The notes below the pieces were generated by a model. It was given only the letters and a program-made list of their open reading frames with translations. It made no database searches and had not been told where the DNA came from. The position numbers and the translations under genes were made by a program. From positions 10,434,491 to 10,498,490 of the forward strand of contig NC_051092.1 in NCBI RefSeq assembly GCF_901709675.1: a stretch of 64,000 bases of DNA, written 5' to 3'. Source of the stretch: Syngnathus acus. Taxonomy: Eukaryota; Chordata; Actinopteri; Syngnathiformes; Syngnathidae. Of this stretch, positions 26,356 to 39,823 are shown in pieces; the stretch's first letter is position 1, and every line of letters starts with the position of its first letter.

Positions 26356-29276
26356 AGAGAAACTGGAGGAGACAAAAATAACGCCTCGAAAAACAGACAG
26401 GCTTAACCACCTCACCAAGTAATATGAAAACTTACAGTTTTAAATACCGGTAGTCATTAACTGGTGTCTTTCTATATCTTGTAGAAAAGAAAGATGAAAT
26501 CATGTCATCAGTTACATTGCATTCTCATCTCAGCCTGTATTCCATGTATACATTGTCTTAGTACTTACATTATTAAATGCCAATTTAGTCAACAGTTATG
26601 TTTGTCACTTCTTTCTGCTGCTTTTCTATTATTAATAGTCTTGTAATCAAAGTCAAGGTTTGTTTATTAATTGTAGTCATCTGTAAGCCTCAGTGCCAAA
26701 AGACTGTGCTAAAGTTAACCTTCTAAAACATATCAGTATATCAGCGATATTCAAGCAGCAATTTACTGAAACTCTTACAAGGAAAAAGAATGAACCCAAG
26801 ACCGGGCCGACCGCCAAATAGCAAAAATCTACATATAGAAATGACAACCATTTATTCAACTCCAAAAATTCTTGAAGGAAAAAAATGCTGATAAACCATA
26901 ATTGAATGTCAAAATTCCTCACCAATTTAGCTGTTATAATGGATTTTGCAAGTGTACCAAAAAGTGTCCATTAAGTGTGAAGTCACACATGTCCATCCAT
27001 TATCTGAACCGCTTGTCCCCACGGGAGGTCATGAGAAGTCACACAGGTAGGTGTTGGAACTTATTTTATGCTGCTACTTTACATGAAACTTCTCAGCAAT
27101 ACAAAACAATAAGTAAGATGCATAATAAATCTGGACAGAAAAGACAAATGTTTTATTGTTATACAAAGTACAGTGTAATTAACAGTTGCTCATGCTATTG
27201 ACTTCAGATGTGTTTTAATGTTTAATTCCAGTGACTGTTCTTGGTATACACTACAGTCAAGTAGAAAATGTACAATGTGTGTCTTGGACATTCAGAGTGG
27301 CACATTATACAAACAGTAATTGTAGCTAATGCTGGTATGCATCGGTGAGCATCTCCACAATGAGTCTTACACATTTGTGTATTTGTGTGTATGTCAACCC
27401 ACTTTTGACATTGCATGTACACCAGGAATGCAAATAATCTTGGCTGCTGGAAAGTAAATAGACTGGTCCAAGGCAACAGAGCATTCATATACTTATATAT
27501 ACTATACTTAATCGCATACAGTATAACAGTGACGCACTGATGTCATAAGTCATATTTCCTTAAGGCCCCGTTAAAAAATAAACAAAGCTTAAGTTTTTGT
27601 TATTTTAAATATGTACAGTACAAATTGCACTTGATGTTTAATAAACCAACCTAGGAAGCATGGTGTCAAACCACAATAAAGCTGTTTCTGGCATCCTTCT
27701 AAATTAGTAGTTCCTCGCTTGGATAGGGGTTAATTTTTGAGACATTTGAGAACCACCTCTGTGAATTTATATTAGCCCCAGCCTTGGTGTTCCAACATGG
27801 AACAAAATTATTGGAGACTGGCACTGCGATGGATTACTTCCACAGTTTGCTAGCAGTGTTCAAACACACTTGATCCCACTCCAGACTTGGATTTACTCAA
27901 AGAGACGGTGATGAAAAGAGAGAAGCGGGGGAGGTTTTTAATTTTGTGAATTTCAATGAGGAAGAGTTAAAGCTGCTGCCTAGCATCGCAATACAAAGAG
28001 AACTTTGTCACAGAGACACAAGGCAGGAGGAGGATCTCCTCTGCGCTCCATCAAGGACCCTTCATTCAAAAAGCTGAGAACAAAGAGAAGCGGATGAACA
28101 GCCTCAACAGTGTTTCAGGAACAACACACAAATCCCCTTAAAGTGTCAGAAATGAGGGTCCCATAGAAGTCTATTTCTCTCCACCCAGATGTAATCCACA
28201 CTAATGTATGCCATAGGGCCAATAATTTTCCCTTCGAAGTCAAGTGTGAATTCTAAGAGATCTCAGAAATGTTGCAAAATGCAGTTGAGGACTCTAATGC
28301 AAGTTGATACACTAGCAAACTACTGCTGTAAGCAGAACCGTGGATGACATCACAGCATTTGTATTGAATACAATTGTCACTAACCACGTCATCATTATTT
28401 GTCTCCATAAAATCACTTCTAGCGACCATTTGGTAATACGATGGTTCACATAGCCAATTTTGGTGCAGCTGCCCAATTCAGCCTGTGAGAAGAATGTAGT
28501 CAACTTTTTCCCCCCAATTTGTTGCGTGTGCTAATACAAGCATTGCTTGTCTCTCAGCATTCACACACTTCTGGACTCAAGAGGTACAGGTACAAACAGT
28601 ACAAATACAAGAGTACCTTTGAGTTGCAGTAAGAAAACATCGTACCCCAGGATACAATGATTTTTTTTTCTGAGCGTGTAAGATGCATGATCAGTGTGAC
28701 AAATAGTCCCGTGGCAAATGGCGTAAAAAGATGCAGCATTCATAATAACGTGTCATAGAATCACATTCATTGAGAACCTAACTCAAGATGAAGGTGCCAA
28801 AATGTGAACGATTTACGAAATAATGTGAAAGGCCCATCGCCGGCAAAGATGCACACTTCTATTGCTTCTTTTTTTGTAAAGCCAAAAGAGTGGTCAATGC
28901 TCTCACAAATGGACAAGGATCACAGCAGAATGACAGACAGTCCAATTCCATTCCAGTGCAATTCACTGATTGGTGCACAGGGAGGCATCGCTCACACCGT
29001 AATATTATCGAGCACATATCCAGTGTTGGGGGAAACACAAACAAAAAGAGTACAGTAATAAAATGGCTAAAAGAGCACAGCATCATCAGCCAGGACTGAG
29101 TCCATTCCACTTCGACAGACAGCCAGATGACACAATTTACACAAACGAAAACAAACACCGACAATGGAAGAGCAGGCAACAGATGAAGGCTCGGGGTGTA
29201 AGTAGTGTCTCAGTGTTTGTGTGTGTTTGTGTTTCTTAAAGTCACCGCCGACTGGTGTAATCCTGCATTTCCAAGG
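26356..29276. other. Convergent agk and dennd11 3' regions
   Basis: No coding gene is supported in these 2.9 kb. AATAAA-type hexamers occur on both strands, including minus-strand signals near 27150. dennd11 may therefore carry a long 3' UTR running through most of this stretch. Short ORFs here lack any family signature. Confidence 0.4.
26990..27034 (-). mobile_element. 45 bp, extremely 5'-truncated LINE-type insertion
   Basis: The insert reads TCCATCCAT then CTGAACCGCTTGTCCCCACG, the 3' tail of a very common fish retroelement family. It is flanked by an 11 bp duplication GAAGTCACACA (26979-26989 and 27035-27045). The tail orientation puts the element on the minus strand. Confidence 0.7.
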
Positions 29277-32200
29277 CTAGTGGCAGCAGAGGTTATCTAC
29301 AACCAGAGTGACATCAACACCGTACATCTCCAGCAGCTCCACCAGGAAACAGCGATCGCCCTGGGGATCCAGCCCCATGGCTCTCACATGCTCCGCCGTT
29401 AAGGTGGGATCAGCACTACCCGCAACCTCGGAAAGGATCTGGAAGATGCGGTTATTAAGCTCCATGAAGAACCTGGAAGAGGAATAAAGGTTCATGGTTA
29501 TAAAAATGCATCAAGGAGATAGTGGTACAAGTTATAGGTGACATTAATGGTGGAGAAAAAAATTATTTATCTTGGTGTCATTTTTCAGATAGTTGGATAC
29601 ACTTTTTCTGTCCATTTTGCATTCTTCAGGTAAACATTTCAAGCACTTACACAATAAAAAGATCTTCCTCATTCGACGTACAGTCTCCATCCACTTCTTG
29701 AGAATACAGCAACAATTGCCTGGAAAAATTCTTTGGTTGTGAAATCCTGTACGTACTTTCAATACATGCAATTCATAATTACACTGAAACTCGTGTATAA
29801 AAAAAAAAAAGCGCCATAATATTGATTCAGCAATTGTCAGTTAATTATTTCAGTGTATCAAATAATGCATAACTAAATCAAATCGAAAGCATCCCTATCG
29901 TGTTGCTCAGCATTACATTACAGTGTCGCGTACCTCTGTTCGCTCAGTTTCCTGTATCTCTCTTTATCTGCAGCATTCAATCGCAGCAAGGGCAGTAAAT
30001 GGCTCCTGTGTGTTTTCACATTTTGGTTATCAATATACAGATCGTGCAAATCCTTCTTGTCTTCAAAAATCTTCTCGGTGGTGCCTAAAAGCATAGGTGG
30101 ACAGGTTTTTAATACCTATTTCAGATTAAATGTACCATACATACACGTTTTGGTGCACTTATTATCTGTCAAGGTGCACTCACAGGCCACATATGACATC
30201 TCTGTTTCCAGTGCAGGGATGTCAGCTACGTTGATGTAAAAGAAAGGTCGTAATTCAGGCACAGACACTCCAATTCCAGGTAAAGAGACATTGGCCAGGC
30301 TGCAACAGCAGTAAACTGAGACAGAAAGAGGATCCCATTAACCATCTGTCACTATTTATCATGTCATTCCTAATCCAATCAGGTGCCCATAAGCAATGTG
30401 ATGACACCAGTTGACAAATGCCAAATAACTCATAAGTCAAGCATTTTAAATTCCAGCTGCCACACCTCTATAGCAGACCACACCGACAGGTGGCGGGGAG
30501 AAGATGAGGAGCCGCTTCCGAAGCAGTGCAAACTTCCACAAAACCATTATGTGCTCCCCGAAAAACTGGACAAACTGGGACATGCAGCCGGCCGGGTGAG
30601 TGATCTGCACAAAGTCAACGATGTTTCAAGATGCTGCAGAGGATTAACACAGATTTGCACTGTTTGATGCAATTATGCATACCTTCATTTCTGGATGCAT
30701 ACAGCGGTTGATGGTGGTCACACTCCAGGTAGGGCAAGCAGTGACTAGGCCGTTTACTGTCGGTGGAAGGATGGCCTTCTTGTCTTCATAGAAGGCCTCC
30801 AGGGCGGAATAGCGGTATGGATTCTTTAACTGGAGTCTATAAAGTGATTGCAACGTGAGATGATGAACCCAGCTTGATGTAATGCCACGGAAACAAAGCC
30901 AGTTTTATTATACAGTATGTAACTGGTCTTCATTTCATGATTGTTTCGGGGATGAGGATGCTTACTTGACACTACATTAGGTACATGCTATGTTCATTAT
31001 CATAGTTTTGACTGCAATGGTGTCTGAAAGGTGTTCTTAAAACGCCTCATGGAAGTTAACTTAAACATTGAAATACACAAAAAGTCTACACAAGGCAGGA
31101 TTTTGTAAAAAATGAGACCAAGGTAAATAATTTTCCACCATTATTGTAACCTGCACAACACATTAGGGAAGGGACGTTATTGTGCACACTGTCTAATAAC
31201 ACTGACGTAGCTGTGTTCAGAATGTACCAATCACATTCAAAAACATTTTAAATAATGGTTCCAGAAGGCTTTCCTGACTTTTCTTTTTCCAACACACAGT
31301 ATGTCTTACCTGACTTGATTCTCCAGGAAGTGCATGTAGCGGTACAGCAGCGTGTAGGAAGGAGACAGAATTCCTACAGACTTCATCCGGGCTCCCCGTT
31401 CCAATTCGTTGTCCACAGGCATATTAGCAAAGCAGGCCAGCCCAAAGTAAGAGCCTTTGCGGAAATATCTATCAAGGACACACAAGGATCAGGAGTGAGC
31501 GTGGAAATATAAGTGCAATGATAACACTTTGTGGAAAAAAAAAAGGGCGGGTGGTAGTACATACACAAAGTCATTGGTAATCCTATGTGAACCGCTGGCC
31601 ATTGACTTGAATTCAACTCCATCCAGGTTAATGTCATGAGGTAAGCACCACTCGACCATGTTCCCTGCCGTGGACATACAATACACACGGTTAGATGTGT
31701 TGTCATGTTCACTGACAGTACTATACTTTCATCATGAACGCTTCCTCTTATTCAATCAGTTCTAGTGGTAGGAAGAGGTCAGGCCTGGCGGGAAAGCGGT
31801 GACTCAGCTAATGAAATAGACTCCGTGAAGAGCTGGGCTGGGAAGTGACAACATTACAAACAAAGCAAGAACAAGCTCAATAACTCACTGAGACTTGCAT
31901 CTTATTAATAGCATGACTATAATATCGATATATGGCGATTGGGTATTGTTATCATCATACTATTAACAAAACTGACATAATAGTGACATTGATATATCGT
32001 CCCACCGAGACCGCTCATGCAGGCATTCATGCGTTTCATCTTAGTGTATTATGACTGCCCAAACGTTTTCCTCCAAGGGCTGCATACGGGAAAATGTAAA
32101 GATGAAAAGGCCTCTTTGATGCACTCTGATTATTTTTTTAAACATTCTAAAATAAACCATCATTTTAACTGAAGATATGAAGGACAAACCGTTTTGGGTT

Positions 32201-32795
32201 TTTCAGGGTTGATTATTAGTCGTCAAAGAGGCTGATGACTTGTATTTGGAATGGACATTCATACAAATGTTGGTAAATATTAGGGATCAAAACCACCTCA
32301 TTGTTTGATGAACACATTGGCCTACTATGTTACTGTATTTCAATGTAGGTCATTGTAGTGGTATTTACAAAGTTTGACAGCAACTGTTTTCGAGAATTAT
32401 AATGCTGAGTCTTCCTTACCTGACCGTGTATTAAAGGTGACGACAAACACAGCCACGATGTGATCTTTTTCCTCCCACTGATCTCTCACTGTCACATCCG
32501 GGAAGGGAGGAACCGGCTGACCCTGTATATGGCTGGGACGCTTTTCCCGGCCCATCGGGCTTCTCTCCCGGCCGTCAACAACAGCTGTCGGGCAGCTGAT
32601 GGCGGTGCAATTGTCGTTCCTTCTGCCAATCTCTGTCACCTGGAGACACACTGGAGTCGAAGTTTTTTTCCGCGACGTCACGTCTCCCTTTTCCTTGGGC
32701 GCCGCAGGTAGCGACGGAGCCGCCTGGCTCGGGTCGGACGACGGTGGGATCTCTTCCCAGTCCAGGAGCGGGGCTCGGTCCGACTGCTCGACCAT
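29277..32795 (-). CDS. dennd11: DENN domain-containing protein 11 (LCHN, KIAA1147)
   Basis: A DENN-family protein, probably a Rab exchange factor; in mammals it is linked to neuronal outgrowth. Nine exons in transcript order: 32795-32420, 31664-31565, 31468-31310, 30836-30683, 30604-30466, 30315-30184, 30084-29934, 29719-29651 and 29472-29277. They give 491 residues against about 455 in human. The extra length is in the variable N-terminal region after [15 protein letters not shown], which is rich in Pro, Ser and Lys. The uDENN part starts at [15 protein letters not shown]. Core motifs are [68 protein letters not shown] and [17 protein letters not shown]. The end [20 protein letters not shown] and CCH matches the vertebrate C-terminus. 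It is divergent from wee2, as in human 7q34. Confidence 0.94.
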
Positions 32796-33848
32796 GGTGC
32801 CGCTGCCGTCGACGGCTGGCAGGCCGAGAAGAGAATATTCACTTATTGGTCGTCCACGCGAATCGACGAGCCTAGAACTGCGTGATGGTTGCCCCTGGCT
32901 TGCAGTGTTGTTTTCTTTTCATTTGGGAGCTTGTCACATCAGTGATGGGGCGGAAGATCCGCCTGCTCGCTCGCTCGCTCTCTCTCTCTCTCTCGCTTTC
33001 GCTCGCTCTGTTTTGTTGACGTAACCACTTCCGCCCACGTGCCCACATGACTGGCTCCACTTGGTCTATAGTGTGACCTAATTTGGTTCGTATTTAATCC
33101 TGAATCGCTTTCTGCTTGAAAAGAACGACCCTGTCGCACACATTCATTGCAAGGCATCACTAAACATGCAATTGTCGAAAAAAAAATTGTGCATCATGAA
33201 AACATGATTAACACAAGTTATAAAGCCTACATGTTTTTTTATTTTTTTTAAGATCAAAACAAACCAACCAACAAACAAAAAGGTTTGCAAACACTAAATT
33301 CGGTTTACAGATGACGTGTTCAATTAAACATTAACCCGGTGACATCATTTATTTAAACAGGAAGTAATTTACATATGAAGCGCGAAGTTCAAGCGTGGTG
33401 GTTAAGGAAAGTGGGTCGTTCGTGAGTATACGTGATAAAAGTACATCAAAATTCAGGGGTTATACGACGTTTTATGAACTCAATAAATAGATTAACGATC
33501 GGATTAGCAGGTAAATTCGCCCTTGCGACAAATGTTACTAATTCCGGTATTGACGATAGCCCAAAATGTCGCATAACATAATGTGCAAATGATAGGAGGA
33601 TGCACGCAATGTGTTTGTAAAAATGATGATCGCTACATATACCGATCTAAACAATTAAATATTTAAAAAATATATGTTTAGTTGGTTTATAGGGAGCAAA
33701 AAGAAAGTAGTAAAAAGGAAATTAATTTAAGATAAACTTTATTTTTATAAAAGGTTTTGGTCACAGAAAATGCTTACTTAACATTATTGGAAGTGAAGAC
33801 AGTTTGAAATTTTGATATTTCAAGAATCATGATGTAGATCCCTATAAT
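32796..33848. promoter_or_regulatory. Divergent promoter region between dennd11 and wee2
   Basis: 1.05 kb between opposite start codons. The half next to dennd11 is GC-rich and should hold its promoter and 5' UTR. It contains a CT/GCTC simple repeat (about 32966-33007) and an E-box-like CCACGTG near 33036. The half next to wee2 is AT-rich. An acceptor-like TTTCAAG before 33825 suggests a separate 5' non-coding exon for wee2. Confidence 0.45.
32966..33007. repeat. CT-rich simple repeat in the dennd11 promoter region
   Basis: A run of CTCG units followed by (TC)n and CTTTCGCTCG, about 40 bp, within the GC-rich 5' region of dennd11. Confidence 0.85.
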
Positions 33849-36800
33849 ATGCTTAAAACACATAAAGATGATATGTCAGACTTAGTTGGCTGTCAGATGT
33901 TTGACAACTCTGTTGTAAATGAAGGCCCCAGCATGGCGAATTTGTTCGATGAGATCTCCCAGCGGCTGGATTTCTCCAGTTGTGGAAAGGTCGGCAGTGG
34001 CAGCCGCAGCCGCAGCAGCAGTGGCAGCGACAACAACTCTGATGACTGCACATCTAGGATGCAAAGTCCCAGCAGCCCTGCGTGCAGAACACCCAGGGTG
34101 CAGCGCCACCGCAGTCGAAACAACGCCATATCTTCACCTTTGAACTGCACCAGCCCCATTCCTTACGCCACTTGGAAGAAGTTGAGGCTTTGCGATTCCC
34201 CCAGCACTCCAAAGGTAGGGGGAGTCACTCCTTCCCTCTTGTAGCATTCAATGTAGTCTATCAAAATACATTCGTAATGCCAAATTGTCATCCCTATTAT
34301 GCAACACCCACCCCAGAGTCTGTTGTCCAAGTCGTCGCAGCCTTTTTCCAGCACTAAAATAAATCGACAACCCAGGACCCTGCGTTTCGCCTCGGCTGTT
34401 TCAAGCCTCATCCAGGTGCCTTCAGTCAATGTGAACCCATTCACCCCCAATTCCGAGAACAGGTTCAGTGAGCGGCAGTGGAAAAATTGCTGTAGGAGTG
34501 ATACTGATGCAGACTATGGACACAGGTAAAGTCTGGAATTTTAATCCAGTGCGTTAAAAAATATTTGTCCAATCATTTTTGGTCTAGTATAAAGTGGGAA
34601 AAATAAATACAAAGTGTTTTAATTCCTTAACTGTTTGCATAATCTGGATGAAATCCGCTTCAATTTAAAGCGGAAAGTCTGCCGCACAGTCACGTTTGTT
34701 TTATTTCAAATAGATTATGGCCCAAAAAAATGAGATTGGTGTGAGTCTTGCCTATGGACCTGACTGCACCAGTCAAGAGAATCAAACCTGCAGCCCATCA
34801 GTCACAGGCGACCTTCTTAATCACTCGCCTAATGGCCCACGTGTAACGAGACATATTGATTATTCGGCCAGTTTCCTCCCGGAGGGAAAATGGCGCTTTG
34901 GAATCTGTGGTTGAACACTGTTTGTTGTGAGACACCGGTTTTCAATGCGTTAATTTTAAGAAAAAAATTTCCTGAGAATAATAAAAAGTATTATAATCAG
35001 ATTCAACTGTTGCCATCAACCTTAATTAACTGCACAGGGAATCTTAACATTCACAATCAGCATTGTGTAAGAATTAGCCAACTGTATTATGAATACAAAA
35101 AAAAAGTGTCAAAATAATAATCAACTTAACTGTATTTTGTCTTTTAGATTAAAACACAGCCTGACATCATCAGAGGAGGATGATGAAGCCTTCCTACCAC
35201 CAAAGGTATTTTTATCTCTGACTGCACCTCCCTATCGAAACCTGCGTCATCCTTGGCTGCCTCCTCCATTTTATTTGCTTTCCAAACTGGCATGCCTCCA
35301 ATTCACCTTCCGGAATTCCTTAGCGGAATCTCTGACCGAACCAAAGCTGTCAAAATGTGCACACAGGTTGTGGATTACTATACATGGTAGCACAAATGAC
35401 AAATCTCCTCCTGGCTATTACCAAATTAAAGATTCAGCATGATGACGCAGGTTCTTTCTTTAAAGATGCTTTGTCCTTCTGTGTGTGTGTGTGCTTGTGT
35501 GTGTGTGTACACTCAGAGGCAAGCTGTCCAAGCCCTCATGTTGTCACGGTACGAAAGTGAGTTCCTGGAGCTGGAACGTATTGGCGTGGGTGAGTTTGGA
35601 ACCGTTTACAAGTGTGTGAAGAGGCTGGACGGTTGCCTGTACGCCATCAAACGATCCCGACGGCCCCTCGCAGGCTCTGCAAACGAGTGAGTTGGCGGCA
35701 CGGCACTGCTGAGATTTTACCTGGCTCCTGTTTGTATGCAGTGTTCCGTCTACAGAATGGTCCAGCTAAACTAACCTATTCTTTGCCCTCCACCTGTAGT
35801 AACCGTATGTTCTCACAGCACCTATGAAAGTCAAATCTTATTTGAAGGGGAAGTCATACTACTCGATTAAAAGACAGAAAACATAAAACATTTACCCATA
35901 CTCTAATTCCTTAAATATACTCATATATGCATATAGTATTTTAGAGACTTTACATCTGCTGCATGGATGGATGGATGAACGTAATATGTAGTGTTCACTA
36001 AATTGTCTCACAGATGTCTAAGCTTTGATTTGCTTTTTTTACGTTTACTAGGATTATAATACATATTGATTGAGCAGCAGAATTTGATAAAATGCGTAAT
36101 ACTTCATGTCCTCTTAGGCAGCTGGCTCTTAAGGAAGTGTATGCACACGCAGTTCTTGGCCACCATCCCCATGTGGTTCGCTATTATTCTGCGTGGGCCG
36201 AGGAAGACCACATGATTATTCAGAATGAATACTGTAATGGTAAGGTGTTTTTTTTTTTTTTTTACTTGATTTTAAGTCTAAAATTGTATCTGCATATGTG
36301 ATTTAGCTCATGTCACACCCTTGTTTTGTTTGTGCTTGAGCTAGGTGGAAGTCTCAGTGATGTCATCAAGGCAAAGGAGATGAATGGGCAGATGTTTTCT
36401 ACAGACGAGTTGAAATATTTGCTATTGCAAGTGTCTATGGGTCTGAAGTACATCCACAGTTTAGGACTTGTGCACCTGGACATCAAACCGAGTAAGGTTG
36501 AATTTTCTTACACTATCTGTATTATGTCAAATCACAAAATTAACACATTTATTAATTAATAAACACAGGAGTTGTATAATTTGATGCTCATCCAAAATTG
36601 TGCAGTTTTGGTTAACGTTTTTCCCCCTGTAAATTTCCTTTGGATCTTTAGGTAATATTTTTATCTGCCAGCGTACTGTTTCAAGCACAGCAGGTGAGGT
36701 GGAGAGTGAGGAAGAGGAGGATGAAGGAAACCACCCAGCAGGAATTGTGTACAAAATTGGTACGAATGATGATCGATGAATGACTCGTGGTACATTTCCA

Positions 36801-38919
36801 CTACAGGAATTATGTAGGCCCATAGAGTATTTGGCCCATGGGAACTATGACACGATTTAGTCCCAGTATAATTCATCCGGTCCAGAAGAACACTTTGCAA
36901 GTGCAGTAATGCTGTCAAGAGGTTCAGGAACTTAACTAAAAGTTTGTGTAACTTCAGGCAGAGAATGTCTTAAATATGTTATCATGAATCCTCAACAGGC
37001 GATCTGGGTCATGTGACATCAACCAGTAATCCTCAAGTTGAGGAAGGGGACAGCCGCTTTTTGGCCAAGGAGATTCTTCATGAGGTAAAATGGAGCCCAT
37101 AAAAATAATCTATAGGACACATTGTAAAGCTTTATTGTTTTTTTATGGACATCTTTATATTCACCAGGACTACACCCATCTTCCCATGGCAGACATCTTT
37201 GCTTTGGGACTTACCGTGCTGTTGGCTGCAGGGGCTCCACCAATGCCCCAAAATGGAGATGAGTGGCATCGGCTCCGAGGGGGTAACCTTCCCATGCTTC
37301 CAAGGGAGCTATGTGCTCCTTTAAGAGACCTGCTTCTGGTACCCCTTACTTTGTAAAGTTTGGCTGAGTTTAGGTTGTGGAAAAACACCTTGTACAGTCA
37401 AAACCTGACCATTTTTTTTTTGCATCTTTCTTTTAGTTGATGTTGGATCCAAATCCCACCAAACGGCCCTCAGCCAAGGAGCTGTGCAAGCACAGCGTCT
37501 TAAGACAGGAGAAGACCGGAAGACTGGCGGCGCAGCTGCGGCGTGAGCTAAACGTAGAAAAGTTCAGGACAGCCATGCTTGAAAAGTAAGAAAGAAATAC
37601 AAATGAGTTAAGCTTCATTCACACTGCAGTTCCAAGTTTTGATTTCCAAATGAATGCGCTTATCTAATTAAAAAATATATCTATGCCTTAACATTTAAAA
37701 TGACAATATCTATCATGGCCCTGTTTACATTATTGTTATGTACTTCATTTTTATCACAGAAGTAAGGTCACATTATCGAAGTGCACCATTAAATACGACC
37801 AGCAGATGTCACTTTTATCATGGATCGCTTTTGTATTTTGATTGCATTCTTAGTTTTTTTTTTTTTTATTATGCATAATCACATCAACCTGGAGATAGGT
37901 ATTCTTCCAAATATGTTTCTATTTAAAGCCGTCCATATTATTTAAAATATTTTAGAATGACCTAAGCATCACATTTAAACATCATGTCAGGTTCATCTTT
38001 AATTAAATGACCAAAAACAGAATTGTATCGCTGGCCATGATGTTTGCTTGCCAGAAGCTGAACTGCGACCAATGTTTACGGCCCAGGCTTGACGCAGTTT
38101 GATTTACTCACTCACCTGATATGTTCTGTGTGGGAGTCCTTACAACCGCTCCATCAGATAACATCGATGCCCCCCAACCTGAATTTAGTTATAGTTTTTA
38201 TGACTTTTTTTTTTTTTGTCAAGGAAAAAAAAGGTGGCAACCTTTTGCATTGCACAAAATCACGTGATAGGCCTTGAGTTTGACACCTGTGATTTAGTGT
38301 GTATAAATTACAGTGGCAGGCTGTGAAATTGATATCCGGGCCTTCAGTGGAAACTAAAACCGCCATTGATATTTTCAAAATACAACACAACTCTGCCATG
38401 TACATTTGGAGAAGTTCAAAATCAATGTATCAAGACACAAACGTTTCAATAAAATAAAACATACCAGAGACAATGATTTCATTTTTTGAAATGATAATAA
38501 TAATAATAATAGTTATTTAATGTATGCGGATCGCTGTGTTTTGCGAGTCAAACTTGGCTTGCTCTGACCAAACAAGCAGTGGATATAGGTCATGTGAGAC
38601 AAATGTGAAATCTGCTTCAAAAACCGTCCCAAACAAACTTCAGCTTTGCTGCCTGAAACAATGGATCAGGTCATCTTTTATGTATGCCAACAGATAGTCT
38701 TGCTGACCCTGATGTGCCACTATTGGGACTTTTGTTAACATGTTTTTTCTTTACAGAGAGCTCCAAGAGGCACGTCAGGCCGCTCTTCCCCCCATGAGCC
38801 CTCTGCCTGACTTGAAACTTCTTGAAAATACGGGGTCACTACCAAGATCTGGGAGGAAACTTGTGGGTAGAAAGACTGGGCGGTCCATGAGCTTTGGTTG
38901 TCCAGGGTATCAAGTGTGA
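33849..38919 (+). CDS. wee2: Wee1-like protein kinase 2
   Basis: A tyrosine-type inhibitory kinase of Cdk1 that holds oocytes in meiotic arrest. Eleven exons: 33849-34214, 34317-34525, 35148-35205, 35517-35686, 36118-36239, 36345-36491, 36652-36759, 36999-37084, 37168-37338, 37437-37585 and 38757-38919. They give 582 residues against 567 in human. The Ser/Arg-rich N-terminal region ends with the conserved CDSPSTPK. The kinase domain starts near residue 225: glycine loop GVGEFG (234-239), lysine 256 in YAIKRS, catalytic HLDIKPSN with Asp354, and DLG (395-397) in place of DFG, as is normal for Wee1 kinases. [12 protein letters not shown] is the activation segment. An acidic insert ([11 protein letters not shown]) lies before DLG. 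The C-terminal helix is [19 protein letters not shown]. The start is uncertain: 33849 or the ATG 24 bases later are both possible. Confidence 0.94.
35478..35510. repeat. GT repeat at a wee2 splice acceptor
   Basis: A (TG)n run broken by one CT lies 5-40 bases before the AG of wee2 exon 4, where a polypyrimidine tract would be expected. Confidence 0.85.
37586..38756 (+). other. Last intron of wee2
   Basis: 1.17 kb, the longest wee2 intron. It holds a short (AATA)n stretch near 38497-38512 and poly-T runs. No gene or complete transposon was recognised. Confidence 0.5.
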
Positions 38920-39823
38920 TGGGAGGAAGCCCCATTGGAAGCTTGTCCATTGGTGTGCATGTAACCATTTTGCTAGTTCTGAAAATAAGTGATTGCAATC
39001 ACTTGGCAAGTGCTAGTTAAACCACAGTGTACTTTGCTATTTTTAATTTTTTTTTTACTGTGAATAAACATTTTAAGAATTAACTTTTTTTGCTTATTCT
39101 GTTTAAATATTGAAATTAACCTGTCATTTTGAATGAGGATAAGCAGCAGTATTAGCAGAAGAAAATTCAAAGCTACCATGGGGAATTTCCCGAGTTGTTG
39201 TTGTTCATGTTATTCTTACTGTCAAGTTGTCACCACACTGACACTTAAACTCGTTGGGTCCTTCAAAATGTTTCATGTCCATAAATCCATTTGATATCCC
39301 TTTTTTAAACCTAGGTATATGCAAGCCTATATGTGTACGCAAACTTTTTGGACGTAACCTGTGTGCATTTTCTTTGGGCTGCGTTCAAATCGAAAGCATA
39401 TTTTGGACCACGTGATCAATTGAAGCTCCACCTCAAACTTCAGTGGTGATGGCGTGATCACTTGCCCAGATGAGGAAACTGTTGTGGTGCATCTAATAAC
39501 CAGGGAAGCTTTGCTACGTTACAGGCGACCTATTGTAAGTAAAAAGATTTTACCTGTGGCTCAAATAAGTTGATTTTAAAAGTTTTGATTCAACAACGGC
39601 TAACCAGCTAGCATTCGACCAACGTAGCGTTAAGATAACCTGACTAGCTTGTTTAGGCGTTCGTCACGAGCTCATCTTTTGAAGAAGACTGGTGGTTAAC
39701 GATGTACTGCTTGACAAATATTTGTTACTTCACTTAACTGATTTAAAACTCTGTCACGGTGTGTACCGTGTTTGACAAACCACCTCCATCTCCCTCTTCA
39801 GGACGGTAGTATTCAACAAAGTG
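38920..39823 (+). promoter_or_regulatory. wee2 3' end and bid 5' region
   Basis: wee2 probably ends at the AATAAA near 39063. A donor CTATT|GTAAGT at 39534-39540 and an acceptor at 39800-39801 (CTCTTCAG|GACGG) define a non-coding first exon of bid. Its promoter then lies around 39360-39530, only about 300-450 bp after the wee2 poly-A signal. Confidence 0.5.

Noticed and set aside
36652-37084. wee2 as a pseudokinase because of DLG instead of DFG
   Set aside because: DLG is normal for the Wee1 family; the catalytic Asp354 and Lys256 are present.
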